A stretch of DNA of 15,289 nucleotides from Ruminococcaceae bacterium UBA2656 (GTDB taxonomy: Bacteria > Bacillota > Clostridia > Oscillospirales > Acutalibacteraceae): NCBI GenBank assembly GCA_002359465.1, contig DENA01000020.1:47295-62583 (forward strand). The letters are read 5' to 3'. Of the stretch, positions 14,536-15,289 are shown in pieces (position 1 is the stretch's first letter; each line of letters begins with the position of its first letter). A program made the translations under genes and the position numbers. The notes under the pieces are model-generated. The model saw nothing but the letters and a program-made list of their open reading frames with translations. It did no database searches and had not been told where the DNA came from.

Positions 14536-15289
14536 TCAGAATTTATTAAGATATTGATCCAGTTCCCATTCGGTAACCGTGGTGGAAAATTCATACCACT
14601 CCTTTTCTTTCGCCTCTGTATATTTGTTAAACACATGGTCGCCCAGCACTTTTTCAATGAAGGGGTCCGCCTTCATTTCCAAAATGGCGTTGCTCAGATC
14701 CGTCGGCAGGGCATCTATGCCCGCCGCTTTCCGCTCTTTTGCATCAATATCATAAATATTCGTGGCAACCGCATCCGGAGGCATCAGGTCGTTTTTAATT
14801 CCTTCCAGTCCGGCTGCAAGCAGCACGGCAAACTCAAGATATGGATTGCACGCGGGGTCCGGGTTACGCAATTCCACGCGCGTACCGGCGCCTCTGGAGG
14901 CAGGTACGCGGATCAGCGCGCTGCGGTTGCTCAGGGTCCATGCAATATTGCACGGAGCCTCAAAGCCCGGAACCAGTCTTTTATAGGAGTTGACAAGCGG
15001 ATTCGTAATGGCGCACATACCCTTGATATGCTTTAGGATTCCCGCAATAAAATTATATGCAATGTGACTAAGCCCGGTTTCACTGTCCGGGTCGTAAAAA
15101 ACATTGTTTCCGTCTTTAAACAGCGACATATTGGTATGCATACCGGAGCCGCAGCGGCCATATACCGGTTTCGGCATAAACGTTGCGCAAAGGCCGTGTG
15201 AATCGGCGCAGGATTTTACAACCATCTTAAAGGTCAGAATATTGTCAGCGGCGGACAGTGCCTCGCTGTATTTGAAATCAATTTCATGC
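14536..15289 (-). CDS. glnA: Glutamine synthetase type I, C-terminal part, cut by window edge
   Basis: The frame is open through the right edge and gives 250 residues, beginning HEIDFKY. About 190 N-terminal residues of a roughly 440-residue enzyme are missing. It condenses glutamate and ammonia with ATP to glutamine, the main ammonia-assimilating step. Seen: TFMPKPVYGRCGSGMHTNMS (ATP and glutamate site), NSYKRLVPGFEAPCNIAWT, NRSALIRVPASRG and TRVELRNPDPACNPYLEFA, all active-site segments of GSI. It ends ELDQYLNKF. The loop carrying the adenylylated tyrosine of the GSI-beta subtype is not apparent. The shorter C-terminal region fits GSI-alpha, which in Gram-positives is controlled by feedback inhibition and regulators, not by adenylylation. 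The ANTAR gene follows after 45 bases. The promoter and leader lie outside the window. Confidence 0.97.
   Translation of the reverse strand, partial: HEIDFKYSEALSAADNILTFKMVVKSCADSHGLCATFMPKPVYGRCGSGMHTNMSLFKDGNNVFYDPDSETGLSHIAYNFIAGILKHIKGMCAITNPLVNSYKRLVPGFEAPCNIAWTLSNRSALIRVPASRGAGTRVELRNPDPACNPYLEFAVLLAAGLEGIKNDLMPPDAVATNIYDIDAKERKAAGIDALPTDLSNAILEMKADPFIEKVLGDHVFNKYTEAKEKEWYEFSTTVTEWELDQYLNKF

Overview
The window looks like core biosynthetic chromosome of a Gram-positive anaerobe of the class Clostridia, probably Oscillospiraceae/Ruminococcaceae or a close relative. This placement is inference. It rests on a glutamine synthetase paired with an ANTAR-type regulator, use of the DapL aminotransferase route to diaminopimelate, a Bacillus-type Fe-S PurF with a propeptide, strong AGGAGG ribosome sites, and frequent TTG starts. 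I see no mobile element, CRISPR array, rRNA or tRNA. All twelve genes lie on the minus strand, so transcription runs from high to low coordinates, and no stretch over 300 bases lacks a gene.

In transcription order, the right end holds the C-terminal part of glnA (15289-14536). It is followed by a small protein with a degenerate receiver and an ANTAR RNA-binding domain (14490-13948), then dapF (13933-13100) and dapL (13053-11833), which make meso-diaminopimelate for peptidoglycan and lysine. A 126-base gap with two inverted repeats separates these from carA and carB (11706-7418), whose ends overlap by four bases. Next comes a tight purine run, purC, purF and purB (7341-3714). A 161-base gap carrying the best promoter candidate in the window leads to purA, glmS and the start of guaA (3552-1), which runs off the left edge.

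The common thread is glutamine and glutamate nitrogen. GlnA makes glutamine. CarA, PurF, GlmS and GuaA are four different glutamine amidotransferases feeding carbamoyl phosphate, purines, amino sugars and GMP. PurC, PurB and PurA bring in aspartate nitrogen, and DapL uses glutamate. The ANTAR protein is the only evident regulator. It probably acts by antitermination on the glnA leader, which lies outside the window.

The enzymes themselves are known families. The points most worth a second look are the pseudo-receiver ANTAR protein and its 14-base spacing to dapF, a PurB that reads like eukaryotic adenylosuccinate lyase, a PurA with several altered signature motifs, the lack of room for a glmS ribozyme, and short sequence blocks and hairpins in the purA and glmS leaders. 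I did not find a wholly new system.
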